Origin: Brumimicrobium aurantiacum
GTDB taxonomy: Bacteria > Bacteroidota > Bacteroidia > Flavobacteriales_D > Crocinitomicaceae
Assembly: GCF_003402975.1 (NCBI RefSeq)
Contig: NZ_QURB01000002.1
Coordinates: 422,101 to 486,100, forward strand
Length of the DNA stretch: 64,000 bases
Direction of reading: 5' to 3'
Numbering within the stretch: the stretch's first letter is position 1; each line of letters opens with the position of its first letter. Below, in pieces: positions 16,840-27,389 of the stretch. Below the pieces are notes generated by a model. The model searched no databases. It saw nothing but the letters and a program-made list of their open reading frames with translations, and was not told where the DNA came from. A program made the position numbers and the translations under genes.

Positions 16840-17976
16840 CTATTTTTTTGTTTGTCTATAAAGTTCTAGGATGTTATTGACTAAAATCTCCCAACTGTAT
16901 TTCTTCTTCTCTTCCTTGATTCCTTCTAATAGAATATTCTGATCTGTTTGTTCGTAAAAACGTTCAATTGACTCAGCCAAAGCAGATTTATCAACTGGTA
17001 CGACAAATCCTACTTTACCGTCTGGACACATTTCTTTCAATCCACCAACATCAGTCACAATCATTGGTTTATTAAAATGATATGCGATTTGTGTAACACC
17101 ACTTTGGGTAGCAGTTTTATACGGTTGAACAACAACATCTGCAGCACAGAAATAATATTTCACTTCAGAATCCTGAATAAACTCCTCCACATGAATTACC
17201 TCTTCCGTTAATTGATACTTTTCTATCAACTTCAAATACTTTTCCTTATCCGTGTAATATTCTCCTGCAATAATCAATTTAATTTTCTTGTCCCTCAATC
17301 GTTTTTCAGCGAAGGCTTCCAATAAAATATCCAAACCTTTATATTCTCTGATTAATCCAAAGAACAGCATATACTTGAATTCTGGATCTAATTTCAAATA
17401 GCGTAAAGCTTCTTGTTTTTCAATATGTTCACCAAAATTATCGAAGATGGGATGCGGAGAAATCAATCTAGGTTTTTGCTGATCAAAAGTAGATAAATCC
17501 TCTTGAACCACTTTTGTCATGGATAAAAATGCATCAACTGATTTCACAAAGTACTGAGTAAACATTTTATCCCCAATTCTTGACTCATGGGGAATCACGT
17601 TATCCAAAATTGAAATTACTTTTGTGTGCTTATTGCGTTTAACAACACGCAAGATCGTTCCCAAACATGGTCCCATAAATGGCAACCAAAATCGAGGAAT
17701 AATAATATCAGGTTTTTCTTTAGCAATTTGACGTCCAACTTTTAACCAGTTTAATGGATTCACGGAATTCACTGTACGTACAATATTTAAATCGTAGGTT
17801 GGTACTTCGTCAACAAATTGAGTTTTTCCTGGAAATAAAAACTGTGGATATTGCAAACTAAAAGTATGTATTTTTACTTGATGCCCCTCATCCTCTAAGG
17901 TTTTGGCTAATCTTTCATTATATACTGCCAAACCTCCTCTATAAGGATACGCTGGACCAATAATTACAATTTTCAT
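16840..17976 (-). CDS. glycosyltransferase family 4
   Basis: About 378 residues from the chosen start, the Met of MKIVIIGPAYPYRGG at 17976. An in-frame upstream Met at 18045 adds 23 basic residues that do not fit the family, so it is rejected. The N-terminal Rossmann domain has GGLAVYNERLAKTL. The C-terminal GT-B domain has LFFGLIREYKGLDILLEAF, VVQPYKTATQSGV and the acidic donor-binding region VTDVGGLKEMC. The likely role is adding a sugar from an NDP donor to a lipid or surface glycan in the cytoplasm. It is followed 3 bp later by the HAD phosphatase, forming a two-gene unit. Acceptor and donor are not known. Confidence 0.88.
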   Translation of the reverse strand: MKIVIIGPAYPYRGGLAVYNERLAKTLEDEGHQVKIHTFSLQYPQFLFPGKTQFVDEVPTYDLNIVRTVNSVNPLNWLKVGRQIAKEKPDIIIPRFWLPFMGPCLGTILRVVKRNKHTKVISILDNVIPHESRIGDKMFTQYFVKSVDAFLSMTKVVQEDLSTFDQQKPRLISPHPIFDNFGEHIEKQEALRYLKLDPEFKYMLFFGLIREYKGLDILLEAFAEKRLRDKKIKLIIAGEYYTDKEKYLKLIEKYQLTEEVIHVEEFIQDSEVKYYFCAADVVVQPYKTATQSGVTQIAYHFNKPMIVTDVGGLKEMCPDGKVGFVVPVDKSALAESIERFYEQTDQNILLEGIKEEKKKYSWEILVNNILELYRQTKK

Positions 17977-18212
17977 ACTTTTAATAACTCTTAAATTTCG
18001 GCTGAAACAATTTTGTTTGCGTCCTGATTTATTGACAAACATCACGATTTTTTTTCAAAAACAATACTATTTCAAGTCGAAATATTGAAGTTTTAAATCT
18101 CCTAGAGAAGGCTTTGCTTATAATCGACAAAAAATCACAGAAAAAGCAAACAAATACCAATCAAATTAATGAGAATCCTTAATTTTATAGCACGAAAATA
18201 ATTTTAGAAAAT

Positions 18213-19106
18213 ATGATAAAAAAAGTTGCAGTTATTGGTGCAGGAACAATGGGAAATGGTATTGCTCATGTATTCGCACAATTTGGATATGAAGTATCAT
18301 TGGTTGATATAGCTCAAGAATCGTTGGACAAAGGAATGGCTACGATTGAGAAAAATCTTGACCGTATGGTTAGCAAGGAGAAAATCAGTGCAGATGACAA
18401 AGCTAGTACAATAGGTCGTTTAACAACATTTACTTCTACAGAAGAAGGAGTTAAGAATGCAGATTTAATCGTTGAAGCAGCAACAGAGAATGAAAGTTTA
18501 AAATTCAAAATTTTCGAACAACTGGATAAATTTGCTAAACCAGAAGCAATTTTAGCAACGAATACATCTTCAATTTCAATTACAAAAATTGCAGGCGTAA
18601 CTTCTCGTCCAGACAAAGTAATTGGAATGCACTTTATGAATCCAGTTCCAGTAATGAAATTGGTTGAGATTATTCGTGGATATTCTACTTCAGACGAGGT
18701 AACTGACTTAATTATGGAAACTTCAAAATCATTGAAGAAAACTCCAGTTGAAGTGAATGACTATCCTGGTTTTGTTGCCAACCGTATTTTAATGCCTATG
18801 ATCAACGAAGCAATTATCACATTGAACGAAGGCGTTGCTGGTGTTGAAGAAATCGATACAGTAATGAAATTAGGTATGGCTCACCCAATGGGACCATTAC
18901 AATTGGCTGATTTCATCGGATTAGATGTTTGTTTAGCTATTATGGAAGTACTTTACGATGGATTAGGTAACGATAAATACGCACCTTGTCCTCTACTTGT
19001 GAACATGGTAGCAGCAGGTAAAAAAGGTGTTAAATCTGGGGAAGGATTCTATGACTGGAGTCACAAAACAAAAGATTTAATTGTTGCTGACAATTTCAAA
19101 AAATAA
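18213..19106 (+). CDS. hbd: 3-hydroxybutyryl-CoA dehydrogenase
   Basis: 297 residues, standard length. An N-terminal NAD-binding Rossmann fold starts with VAVIGAGTMGNGIAHVFAQ. The catalytic segment GMHFMNPVPVMKLVEIIRG carries the conserved His, and EVNDYPGFVANRILMPMINEA marks the C-terminal dimerisation domain. The enzyme interconverts 3-hydroxyacyl-CoA and acetoacetyl-CoA in fatty-acid, butyrate or aromatic degradation. It is monocistronic, with a strong terminator at 19167-19200. Confidence 0.94.
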   Translation: MIKKVAVIGAGTMGNGIAHVFAQFGYEVSLVDIAQESLDKGMATIEKNLDRMVSKEKISADDKASTIGRLTTFTSTEEGVKNADLIVEAATENESLKFKIFEQLDKFAKPEAILATNTSSISITKIAGVTSRPDKVIGMHFMNPVPVMKLVEIIRGYSTSDEVTDLIMETSKSLKKTPVEVNDYPGFVANRILMPMINEAIITLNEGVAGVEEIDTVMKLGMAHPMGPLQLADFIGLDVCLAIMEVLYDGLGNDKYAPCPLLVNMVAAGKKGVKSGEGFYDWSHKTKDLIVADNFKK

Positions 19107-19166
19107 GAATTAACTAAACAGGATTGAAAAATAATTTGATATCCTAAATAATTTAGTTTATACTAA

Positions 19167-19200
19167 TGCAAGTACCTTAATATAGGTACTTGCAATTTTT
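19167..19200 (+). terminator. intrinsic terminator after hbd
   Basis: Perfect 11-bp stem TGCAAGTACCT (19167-19177) / AGGTACTTGCA (19184-19194), 6-nt loop, followed by ATTTTT. Confidence 0.9.
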
Positions 19201-19268
19201 ATATATAACTCTTTCATTGAACTGGTATTATTTGTGTAACAAATCAAGATCTTAAACGTTATAAAGTT

Positions 19269-20336
19269 ATGAGACTATCCATTTTATTTTTATTCGCATT
19301 TTTAATTTCATCATTTTCTTTCTCACAGGGGAATGAATCGAAACTTCGTGAAAAAGAATTAGAGCTTTCTCAATTATTGGCAGAATTAAGATCTGTAAAA
19401 GAGGATGCTAAAATTGATGATCTCAATGCTGAATTTAAAAAAGAATTTAAACGTGCATTATTAATTGACGGAGCTTTTGATTATCCTTTTGAATCCTTAA
19501 GAACAGTTGGTAAAATTCACTCTCAAGATAAATTGGTACGCGTGATAACATGGAACGTTCAATATGAAAATTTGGCGTTCAACTACTCTTCTTTCATCAT
19601 GAAAAAGGATGAAAGAAGGAATAAAGTTTATGTTACAGAATTAAATCGACAACAGCAGCCGTATTCTATGATAGAAGGAGAATCTGTAACCGATGAAAAT
19701 TGGTATGGCGCATTATACTATGATATTATCGATGTTAAACGAAGAAGCAGAACATTTTACACCTTACTTGGATATGATGCAAACAATCAATCAAGTTCTA
19801 TAAAATTGATTGATGTGCTTTATTTCACTGGAAGTAAACCAAATTTTGGTTACCCTCTTTTCAATACTAAAAACGGAAGAGCACGCAGGGTTATTTTTGA
19901 ACATTCGGCAAAAGCGACAATGTCTTTAAAATATGATGACAAGCGTGAAAAAATCATCTTTGACCATTTGACACCAGAGTCTCCAAATTTGAAAGAATTT
20001 AGATCATATTATATTCCAGATATGTCATATGATGCTTTTAACTGGGATGGAAAACAATGGAATTTAGAAGAAGATATAATTGCAATCAACAAAGAAGAGT
20101 CTGACCGAGTAGAATTAAAAGCCTACGATTCAAAATTAGATACCGTTGTCACAGTTCCAGTAAAGAAAAAATGGATTAATCCTGAAGATCCAAATTCAGC
20201 AGTGAGCGGTGGAAAACACCAAGCGATAACACCTGAGGATATAGAAGAAGGCAATTCAAAAAAGAACAAAAAGAAACGTAAAAAAGAAAAAAAGAGAAAA
20301 TCTAGTTATCCTCCTTCAAATATTGGAAGACCATAG
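19269..20336 (+). CDS. secreted protein of unknown function with basic C-terminal tail
   Basis: 355 residues with a signal peptide ending at about residue 19 (SFSFSQ). A short coiled-coil-like segment (about 22-55) is followed by a beta-rich body containing VRVITWNVQYENL, WYGALYYDIIDV, FTGSKPNFGYPLF and MSYDAFNWDGKQWNLEEDI. The tail (about 325-355) is a dense Lys/Arg run ending in SSYPPSNIGRP. It resembles conserved hypothetical periplasmic proteins of Bacteroidota; I know of no function. It stands alone between two terminator-like hairpins. Confidence 0.7.
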   Translation: MRLSILFLFAFLISSFSFSQGNESKLREKELELSQLLAELRSVKEDAKIDDLNAEFKKEFKRALLIDGAFDYPFESLRTVGKIHSQDKLVRVITWNVQYENLAFNYSSFIMKKDERRNKVYVTELNRQQQPYSMIEGESVTDENWYGALYYDIIDVKRRSRTFYTLLGYDANNQSSSIKLIDVLYFTGSKPNFGYPLFNTKNGRARRVIFEHSAKATMSLKYDDKREKIIFDHLTPESPNLKEFRSYYIPDMSYDAFNWDGKQWNLEEDIIAINKEESDRVELKAYDSKLDTVVTVPVKKKWINPEDPNSAVSGGKHQAITPEDIEEGNSKKNKKKRKKEKKRKSSYPPSNIGRP

Positions 20337-20792
20337 ATTGAAGTAAATCCAATTGGTGAGGTCACGAAAATTTTCGGAATCATCCCTCATCAAATTTAAA
20401 TTGTCAGTTACCTAGGGATGATTTCAATCACTTACTTCAATAGATTCGAGAAATTACTCCACTATTAAAGATGTTTTAAATACTATCGGTTGGATTTATT
20501 TTAAATTTATAAAAGTTGAATTTTAAGTCCTTGAAACGACTCGTGGCTGAGCGTACTATTTCTATTGAATGTTTGATAAATTCCACCTCAATAAAATTTG
20601 ACTCCAATTAAAAACACATTTTTATTGCGTTGACCAGATCCCCTATTCTGACCAATTTCTCACAATAAAATCTGATTAAAATTAACTTAAGAAATTAAGT
20701 TATTTTATAAAGTTTCTCACTTATGTTTGTCTTATCCTCGGTAGGAATAGTCAAATAAAATCCTTATTTTCGCACTCTAAAATTTTAACCTT
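20337..20792. other. 456-bp intergenic region with terminator-like hairpin
   Basis: Holds a 10-bp inverted repeat, AATCATCCCT (20378-20387) / AGGGATGATT (20414-20423), with a 26-nt loop. It could end the upstream gene, but there is no strong T run. The rest is AT-rich with no ORF or RNA gene recognised. Just before the E1 gene lies TATTTTCG (about 20764-20771), one mismatch from the TAnnTTTG promoter element. Confidence 0.5.
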
Positions 20793-23246
20793 ATGTCAAA
20801 AAACACAGTCCTTAAAGAGGAACCCAATAAAATAGATTTCGAAGACTTCAAAAAAGAAGTAATTGCTGATTATGAATTGGCTTGTATTTCTCGTGAAGCA
20901 TCTTTGCTTGGAAGACGTGAAGTCTTGACTGGGAAAGCAAAATTTGGAATTTTTGGTGATGGTAAAGAAGTCGCTCAAATAGCTTTAGCTAAACAGTTTA
21001 AAGATGGTGATTTTAGATCAGGTTATTACCGTGATCAAACCATAATGATGGCAATCGATCAACTGAATGTTCAACAATATTTTGCTGCCCTATATGCTGA
21101 AACAGATGTTAATTTAGAACCAGCTTCAGCAGGTAGACAAATGGGAGGACATTATTCTACACGTAACATTGACGAAAACGGTGAATGGAAGAATTTGATG
21201 GAACAAAAAAATAGTTCTGCAGACATCTCTCCTACTGCTGGTCAAATGTCTAGATTATTAGGATTAGCACAGGCATCAAAGGTTTATAGAAACCATGATG
21301 AGTTAAAAAACATAGAAAAATTCAAATCATTTTCAAACGGAGGTAACGAAGTTGCTTTTGGAACAATCGGAGATGCAAGTACATCTGAAGGTCAGTTCTG
21401 GGAAGCAATGAACGCTGCTGGTGTACTTCAAGTACCAATGGTAATGTCTGTTTGGGATGATGGATATGGAATTTCAGTTTCAAAGAAATTTCAAACCATA
21501 AAAGAAAATATTTCTGAGGCATTATCTGGATTTAAACGTACAGAAGAAAAACCTGGTTTTGAGATTTTCAACACTAAAGGTTGGGATTATCCACACTTAT
21601 GCGCAACTTACGAAAAAGCAGTTCGTTTAGCGCGTGAAGAACATATTCCAGTTTTGGTTCACGTTGAAGAGGTAAATCAGCCACAAGGTCACTCAACTTC
21701 AGGATCTCATGAAAGATATAAATCTGATGAGCGTTTGAAATGGGAAAAAGAATTTGATGCTTTAGCGAAATTCAAAGAGTTCATCGTTAACTTTAAGGGA
21801 GAAAACGGCGAAACGATTGCCAATGAAGAAGAGTTAGATACTATTCAGAAGGCGGCTAAAAAATCTGTAATGGCTCAAAAGAAAGCAGCTTGGGCTGATT
21901 TCAGAAATGGTGTCGGTGCAGATTTCAATACAGCAATTCAATTGATGAAAAACGTAGCTTCTGAAAGTGCTAACGGAACATTCATCAATAAAGAAATCGA
22001 ATCTTTAGAAAAGGAGTATGAACCAATTCGAAGAGATGTTTTCAATACTGTAAACAAAGTTTTACGTTTAGTACGTGGCGAAAAAGGTGATGCAAGAGCA
22101 CAACTGATTAACTGGTACAAAGGGAAATTAAAAGAAAATAAGGAGCGTTATGGATCACATCTACACTCTTCTTCAAAATATGCTGTAACAAACATTGAAG
22201 GTGTTGCTCCAACTTATGGAGACGATGAAAAAGTGGATGATGGAAGAATCATCCTTCGTGATAACTTCATGAAATTGTTTGAAAAGCATCCAGAAATCAT
22301 CACTTTCGGTGAGGATACAGGAAAAATTGGTGGTGTAAACCAATCAATGGAAGGAATGCAAGAGAAATTTGGTGAATTACGTGTTTCTGACACTGGTATT
22401 CGTGAAAACACGATCCTAGGTCAAGGAATAGGTATGGCCATGAGAGGTTTGCGTCCAATCGCTGAGATTCAATATTTAGATTACCTATTGTATGCAATTC
22501 AAGTTATTTCTGATGATTTAGCAACATTGCAATACCGTACAAAAGGTGGACAAAAAGCACCTGTTATTATTCGTACACGTGGTCACCGTTTAGAAGGAAT
22601 CTGGCACTCTGGTAGTCCAATGGGAATGATCATTAATGCTGCTCGAGGTGTGAATGTTTGTGTACCAAGAAACATGACTCAAGCCGCAGGAATGTACAAC
22701 ACATTGATTGAAGCAGATGAACCAGCTTTGGTAATTGAGCCATTAAATGGTTACCGTGTTAAGGAACCAGTTCCAACGAACCTTGGTGAATTTAAGGTTG
22801 AGCTTGGAAAAGTTGATGTGGTAAAAGAAGGTACTGATTTAACATTAGTAAGTTATGGTTCAACTTTCAACATTGCTGAAGGTGCTGTAAAAGAATTGGA
22901 AAAATCTGGAATTAGCGTTGAATTAATTGACGTTCAGACCTTATTACCTTTTGATTTAGATCATACCATTTCTAAGTCATTAGAAAAAACAAGTCGTTTG
23001 ATGATTGTTGATGAAGACGTTTCAAGTGGAGCATCTGCATATATTTTAGATCAAATATTAGTGAAGCAAAAAGCATATTACTTATTAGACAGTGAACCTG
23101 TTACAGTAAGTGCAAATGACCATCGTCCGGCTTACGGAACGGATGGAGATTACTTCTCTAAGCCAAATATTGATGACATTTATGCAGCAGCATATAAATT
23201 GATGAATGAGGCAGATCCAAAAGAGTTTCCTTCTTTTTTGGATTAA
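20793..23246 (+). CDS. 2-oxoacid (branched-chain) dehydrogenase E1, fused alpha and beta subunits
   Basis: 817 residues. The N-terminal half (about 1-400) is a thiamine-diphosphate E1-alpha domain with SGYYRDQTIMMA, AGRQMGGHYSTR and the ThDP motif TIGDASTSEGQFWEAMNAA. The C-terminal half (about 465-815) is an E1-beta/transketolase domain with ITFGEDTGKIGG, VSDTGIRENTILGQGIGMA and a transketolase C-domain (SYGSTFNIAEGAV, LIDVQTLLPFD). Such alpha-beta fusions are typical of Bacteroidota and are usually assigned to branched-chain 2-oxoacid (2-oxoisovalerate) dehydrogenase; pyruvate is an alternative substrate. No E2 or E3 genes are nearby. A strong terminator follows. Confidence 0.9.
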   Translation: MSKNTVLKEEPNKIDFEDFKKEVIADYELACISREASLLGRREVLTGKAKFGIFGDGKEVAQIALAKQFKDGDFRSGYYRDQTIMMAIDQLNVQQYFAALYAETDVNLEPASAGRQMGGHYSTRNIDENGEWKNLMEQKNSSADISPTAGQMSRLLGLAQASKVYRNHDELKNIEKFKSFSNGGNEVAFGTIGDASTSEGQFWEAMNAAGVLQVPMVMSVWDDGYGISVSKKFQTIKENISEALSGFKRTEEKPGFEIFNTKGWDYPHLCATYEKAVRLAREEHIPVLVHVEEVNQPQGHSTSGSHERYKSDERLKWEKEFDALAKFKEFIVNFKGENGETIANEEELDTIQKAAKKSVMAQKKAAWADFRNGVGADFNTAIQLMKNVASESANGTFINKEIESLEKEYEPIRRDVFNTVNKVLRLVRGEKGDARAQLINWYKGKLKENKERYGSHLHSSSKYAVTNIEGVAPTYGDDEKVDDGRIILRDNFMKLFEKHPEIITFGEDTGKIGGVNQSMEGMQEKFGELRVSDTGIRENTILGQGIGMAMRGLRPIAEIQYLDYLLYAIQVISDDLATLQYRTKGGQKAPVIIRTRGHRLEGIWHSGSPMGMIINAARGVNVCVPRNMTQAAGMYNTLIEADEPALVIEPLNGYRVKEPVPTNLGEFKVELGKVDVVKEGTDLTLVSYGSTFNIAEGAVKELEKSGISVELIDVQTLLPFDLDHTISKSLEKTSRLMIVDEDVSSGASAYILDQILVKQKAYYLLDSEPVTVSANDHRPAYGTDGDYFSKPNIDDIYAAAYKLMNEADPKEFPSFLD

Positions 23247-23262
23247 TAAATAGTTAAAATAG

Positions 23263-23297
23263 AAAAGAGCGTTTCGAAAGGAACGCTCTTTTTTTTG
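23263..23297 (+). terminator. intrinsic terminator after the E1 fusion gene
   Basis: 13-bp stem AAAAGAGCGTTTC (23263-23275) / GGAACGCTCTTTT (23280-23292), one G-U pair, GAAA (GNRA) tetraloop, then a run of T. Confidence 0.93.
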
Positions 23298-23339
23298 TGC
23301 TTGAATTTTGATAAAAAAAAATGAAATGACTCATGATTA

Positions 23340-23600
23340 TATTCTGAATAATTAAGTGGTTGAAACCACTTTTGGATAGAATTTCGTTTCTATTAGTGAG
23401 GGATGAATTCCTCACCAATAGTACGTTAAAAAATAATATTAATTATTTATCAGATATTTATTCTTTATATATTTCTATCTGTTTTTAGAATTTCATAAAT
23501 CATAGATAACTATTCGATTCCATTGATGCGGGATTCATCCCGCATTCAATGAAATTTGTACAAACTTTAGCCGTTTTAACGGCTTTAAATTTTGAGTTAT
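23340..23600. repeat. REP-like palindrome cluster
   Basis: Four short palindromes in 230 bp: AAGTGGTT-GA-AACCACTT (23354-23371); an imperfect TGAGG/CCTCA hairpin at about 23397-23414; ATGCGGGAT-TC-ATCCCGCAT (23526-23545), extended by ATTG/CAAT; and AGCCGTT-TT-AACGGCT (23569-23584). The spacing and style resemble REP elements mobilised by REP-associated tyrosine transposases in Bacteroidota. No such transposase is present in the window, so that origin is inferred. Confidence 0.6.
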
Positions 23601-23800
23601 TTTATTTAGAGGCCCTTCCCTCCTAATATTATGTTTTCAAGACAATTAATTTATACACATTAAACGCATTATTTAATTAATTTCTCTACTTTTCCAGATT
23701 CAAAAATGAGGTACTAAAAAAAATATTTGAATTTTTATTACTCATTAATGAACCTTAAACATTATCGTTTGTACAGTACACTTATAACAACAAAATAGCA

Positions 23801-26800
23801 ATGAAACTCCAACATATTCCTTTACTTTTTCTTCAGATTTTCTTGATTAATTCTTCGCTTAATGCACAACCTGAAGAATTGCCAATTTTCAGACAATATC
23901 ATGCTACAGATACACTTGAAAATCAAAACTTCATTGGGCATCTTTTTGACACAAAAGATTTAATCATTCGTGATCAAGAAAAGGATACGATTGAAATCGT
24001 TTCCTTACGAAAAGGAAAAAAACATGGGGAACGAAAAATCTTCTATAAAAGTGGTCAAGCAAAAGCAATTGCAGAATATAAAAATGGATTTCTCGATGGA
24101 GCTGTAAAATACTACCAACAGTACAATCAATTATTGACTAAAATTGAACATTATAAATCATTTCCAAAGCAAGACACGTCTTTGCTCGATGGTAAAACTA
24201 CCATTTACCGTAACGGAACTGAAATTCAAGAAGAATATGAATACGCTGAGGGATTAAAAAACGGTAAATATCGTATTTTCAATTACAATGGAACATTAAA
24301 AGAGGAAGGTCAACTTGAGAATGGAATCAATGTTGGCAGAAGACTTTCCTACGATGGTAATGGAAGGCTTAGAAAAGATGAAAACTATAAAATCATAGAT
24401 AATCCAAACTACATCCAAATAAAGCAGCGACACCAAGAAAAATACGGTGAAGTTAGACATAAAGAAATCGTACATATTCCACAAAAAAAAGCTGTATTAG
24501 ACGGAACTTGTCGTTATTATTATAAAGATTTCTTAAAAACAGAAAACGAATTCTTAGAAGGACAAAAACATGGAACTTGTAAAGAGTATCACCAAAACAG
24601 TACTACTTTAAGTTCCGTCAATGAATACAAGAATAATTTACGTCATGGTGCATTTGTCAATTATTTTGCCAATGGTAAAGTCAAAAGTAAGGGAATATAT
24701 TACCGTACAATTAAGGTTGATGATCAAGTCTATAACAATGTTTATGATGGAGAAATTATACATTACAAAGAACGTAAAATGCCAGATGGTTCAATGCAAA
24801 TCACAAAAGACCGTGTTGAACACTGGGATAATTACATGAAAAATGGGGTCTTTGAAAATTACTCTTACCATAATGGAACATTAACACAACGTACAATTTA
24901 CAAAGACAATTTAAAAGCAGGTTTAGAACAACGATTTGATCAAGAAGGAAACAAAAGCTATGAAGCAAATTATGAAATTGTAACGGTTAACGGAAAACAG
25001 ATTTCTCAAAAAACTGGAACCGAAAAGGCATGGAATAATGGGAATCTAAGCTATGTTAAACATTGGAAAAGTGGGAAAGAACATGGAATTACAACCACTT
25101 ATTATGCCAATGGAAATATTGAACGAAAAATGACTTTTGTCGATAATGAACTAAAAGGGCCTTATCAATCTTATTATGAAAACGGTCAGTTAAAGGAAGA
25201 TTTAAATTATCAAAAAGCACCCTACTCTAGTTCAAACATGCATGTAGCTTGGAATAGAAAATATGACGAAAATGGAAAGCTTACCAATATTTTTTATGCA
25301 CAAGGAAAAGATGAAAAAAGTATAAACTTGGCCTTTGAAAATGGTCAGCCTACCGAAATCTTGTTAGCCAACTCCTTGAGGTTTATGATTAACAAGAACA
25401 AAAAGCTAAAATCTGTTCATTGGATCAATTACTCTAGACCTTATCTTGGTTTCGATAATTTCAGTAATGGTCAATTAAGACGAGTTCATTTTAATGCTAA
25501 TGGATTTAATCCTGCATTGGCGAACTTTACAACAGAGGGTAAAATCATCCAAGTTTATACCAATACTGGACAAAATGTTAGGAATCAAGAATTAGAAAAC
25601 ATTGCCCAAGCCATTGCAGAAAGTCAAAATCCAGACTGGAACAATGAGAACCTTGTTACTGAAGGATTCACCAATAAAACACACCAATGGAAGTTTGCTG
25701 ATGGAACTCCATTTTTCAAAGTTTCATTTAAAGACAGTTTACCAGATGGCATTTGGACCGTCTATAGTCCGATCACCAAAGACACCATTTACAGACAAGA
25801 ATATTCAAATGGAAAACCTATTGGAAATTGGTTCGAAAAAACAATTGATGGAATAAACTTGAATCGTTCTAGTTATCATGAAAATCATAAAATCAAGAAA
25901 AATATCCGCTACATCAAAGATGGCATTGTAAAGGAAATTAAAGAAACCGACAAAAACGGAAATGAGATTTACTATGCAGAATATTTTGAAGATGGAACAA
26001 TCCACAATTGGAGAAAACCGAAAGAAGAAGCCTATTTATACATGCGAAAAGAAGGTGATACCTCAAATTACAGATATTTCGATACACGAGCAGATTCTAT
26101 TCAAATAGAACGTCAATTTTACGCAGGAAACCAATTAAAAACCATTCGTAAAAACAACATTACAACTGGTCGTGGTGAAGTTCGCACCTATTATGAAAAC
26201 GGACAATTGAACACGCTACATGAAATGAAAGATAAGGTGGCACATGGCGTTTACAAACGATTCAGAGCCAACGGAGAACTTTGGACCATCGGTAGTTTCA
26301 AAGAAAAGAAAAGAGATGGAAAGTGGATCAATTACGACGAAAATGGTAAAGCTGAAATCAGTAATTTTAAAAATGGAAAAATTGTCATTGAAGAAAATTT
26401 AGGAGAAGATGATTTTTGTAGATGTTACGATACTAGCCTGCAAACTGGTTCCATTGGTTATGCCGGAATGCTTTCCCACTTTGAAGAATACGAAAATGTT
26501 GTCAAGTATTTCCCAAAGAAAATTGTTCCGATCGACAGCTTAAATTATGATCATATATTCTACCTTGGGTTACAAACGGACAATAACCGTTCGGGTGGTT
26601 ACACCAGTTTTAAACTTTTAATGTTTAGAGATTTCTCTTTTCATTATCCAGCACAGAATTATCTAAAATTTAACTTAAATCCATGTAGAACGACCGGTTA
26701 CATCAGCAACATGAGAGGTGAATTTAGCTACCAATTCAACAATGAACGTACGATGAATTCGACGCTTTACGCAAAAAACATCGCCATTGGACTAAATAAT

Positions 26801-27328
26801 AACCCTTTAATGCAAAGTAATGGAAATGCTTACACTGTGAATTTTGATACAAAAAGAATTCGTTTTAATGAAAATGACATTCAATCCATCACTTTTAATG
26901 AAGCTGAAACAGTTTGTTATCCTCCTGGCATAATCAACTCAATACTGCAGATTGAAATTAAAAAAGCAGCATTAAACTACAATCGTCCAAGTTTAAATAC
27001 TTATGGGCTTCCACTCTTTCCCAATGAGGCTAAACAGTTTTACGGATTTGAAATCACTGTAGCCGATCTTGAATTTCAAATGGAAAATCTACAGAAAACA
27101 AAAATTCACGCAAGTGCTGAAAGAATCGTCGCAGGTGCGAATTATGTTGCTGGTAAAATCAAAGTTGAAGGAAATCTAAAAGAAGAAAATGTATTCATTT
27201 TAAAGAGCAGTAATACGCCAGTTAAAATTGATGAAATACAACGATTTTTAGAGCAAAAAGGATTTTACAGAGTTAAAATTGAGCAAGAGAACGATGCTTT
27301 ATACATCGAATTTTTTACAGAAAAATAA
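23801..27328 (+). CDS. giant secreted MORN/YwqK-repeat protein
   Basis: 1175 residues with a signal peptide ending at about residue 22 (SSLNAQ). From about residue 65 to 870 it consists of many MORN_2/YwqK-type repeats with the pattern Y-x-NG-x(4,6)-Y-x-NG-x-L(K/D)G, for example YYANGNIERKMTF, YYENGQLKEDLNY and RANGELWTIGSFKEKKRDGKW. The last 290 residues lack repeats and contain the only Cys-rich motif (DDFCRCYDTSLQTG) and beta strands. YwqK-like proteins are often annotated as toxin-antitoxin components in Bacteroidota, but evidence for that role is thin; a large surface or periplasmic repeat protein is all the sequence shows. It is followed closely by a second secreted protein gene. Confidence 0.8.
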   Translation: MKLQHIPLLFLQIFLINSSLNAQPEELPIFRQYHATDTLENQNFIGHLFDTKDLIIRDQEKDTIEIVSLRKGKKHGERKIFYKSGQAKAIAEYKNGFLDGAVKYYQQYNQLLTKIEHYKSFPKQDTSLLDGKTTIYRNGTEIQEEYEYAEGLKNGKYRIFNYNGTLKEEGQLENGINVGRRLSYDGNGRLRKDENYKIIDNPNYIQIKQRHQEKYGEVRHKEIVHIPQKKAVLDGTCRYYYKDFLKTENEFLEGQKHGTCKEYHQNSTTLSSVNEYKNNLRHGAFVNYFANGKVKSKGIYYRTIKVDDQVYNNVYDGEIIHYKERKMPDGSMQITKDRVEHWDNYMKNGVFENYSYHNGTLTQRTIYKDNLKAGLEQRFDQEGNKSYEANYEIVTVNGKQISQKTGTEKAWNNGNLSYVKHWKSGKEHGITTTYYANGNIERKMTFVDNELKGPYQSYYENGQLKEDLNYQKAPYSSSNMHVAWNRKYDENGKLTNIFYAQGKDEKSINLAFENGQPTEILLANSLRFMINKNKKLKSVHWINYSRPYLGFDNFSNGQLRRVHFNANGFNPALANFTTEGKIIQVYTNTGQNVRNQELENIAQAIAESQNPDWNNENLVTEGFTNKTHQWKFADGTPFFKVSFKDSLPDGIWTVYSPITKDTIYRQEYSNGKPIGNWFEKTIDGINLNRSSYHENHKIKKNIRYIKDGIVKEIKETDKNGNEIYYAEYFEDGTIHNWRKPKEEAYLYMRKEGDTSNYRYFDTRADSIQIERQFYAGNQLKTIRKNNITTGRGEVRTYYENGQLNTLHEMKDKVAHGVYKRFRANGELWTIGSFKEKKRDGKWINYDENGKAEISNFKNGKIVIEENLGEDDFCRCYDTSLQTGSIGYAGMLSHFEEYENVVKYFPKKIVPIDSLNYDHIFYLGLQTDNNRSGGYTSFKLLMFRDFSFHYPAQNYLKFNLNPCRTTGYISNMRGEFSYQFNNERTMNSTLYAKNIAIGLNNNPLMQSNGNAYTVNFDTKRIRFNENDIQSITFNEAETVCYPPGIINSILQIEIKKAALNYNRPSLNTYGLPLFPNEAKQFYGFEITVADLEFQMENLQKTKIHASAERIVAGANYVAGKIKVEGNLKEENVFILKSSNTPVKIDEIQRFLEQKGFYRVKIEQENDALYIEFFTEK

Positions 27329-27389
27329 AGCATAATAAATCATGAAAAATCCAAAATATTTAGTTCATCCATTGAAAAATAAATTCAAC

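Noticed and set aside
17977-18045. N-terminal extension of the glycosyltransferase
   Set aside because: The 23 extra residues are basic and polar and precede the canonical MKIVIIGPAYPYRGG start.
23801-27328. Toxin-antitoxin locus
   Set aside because: YwqK-like proteins are sometimes labelled antitoxins, but no toxin gene is adjacent and the protein is very large and exported.
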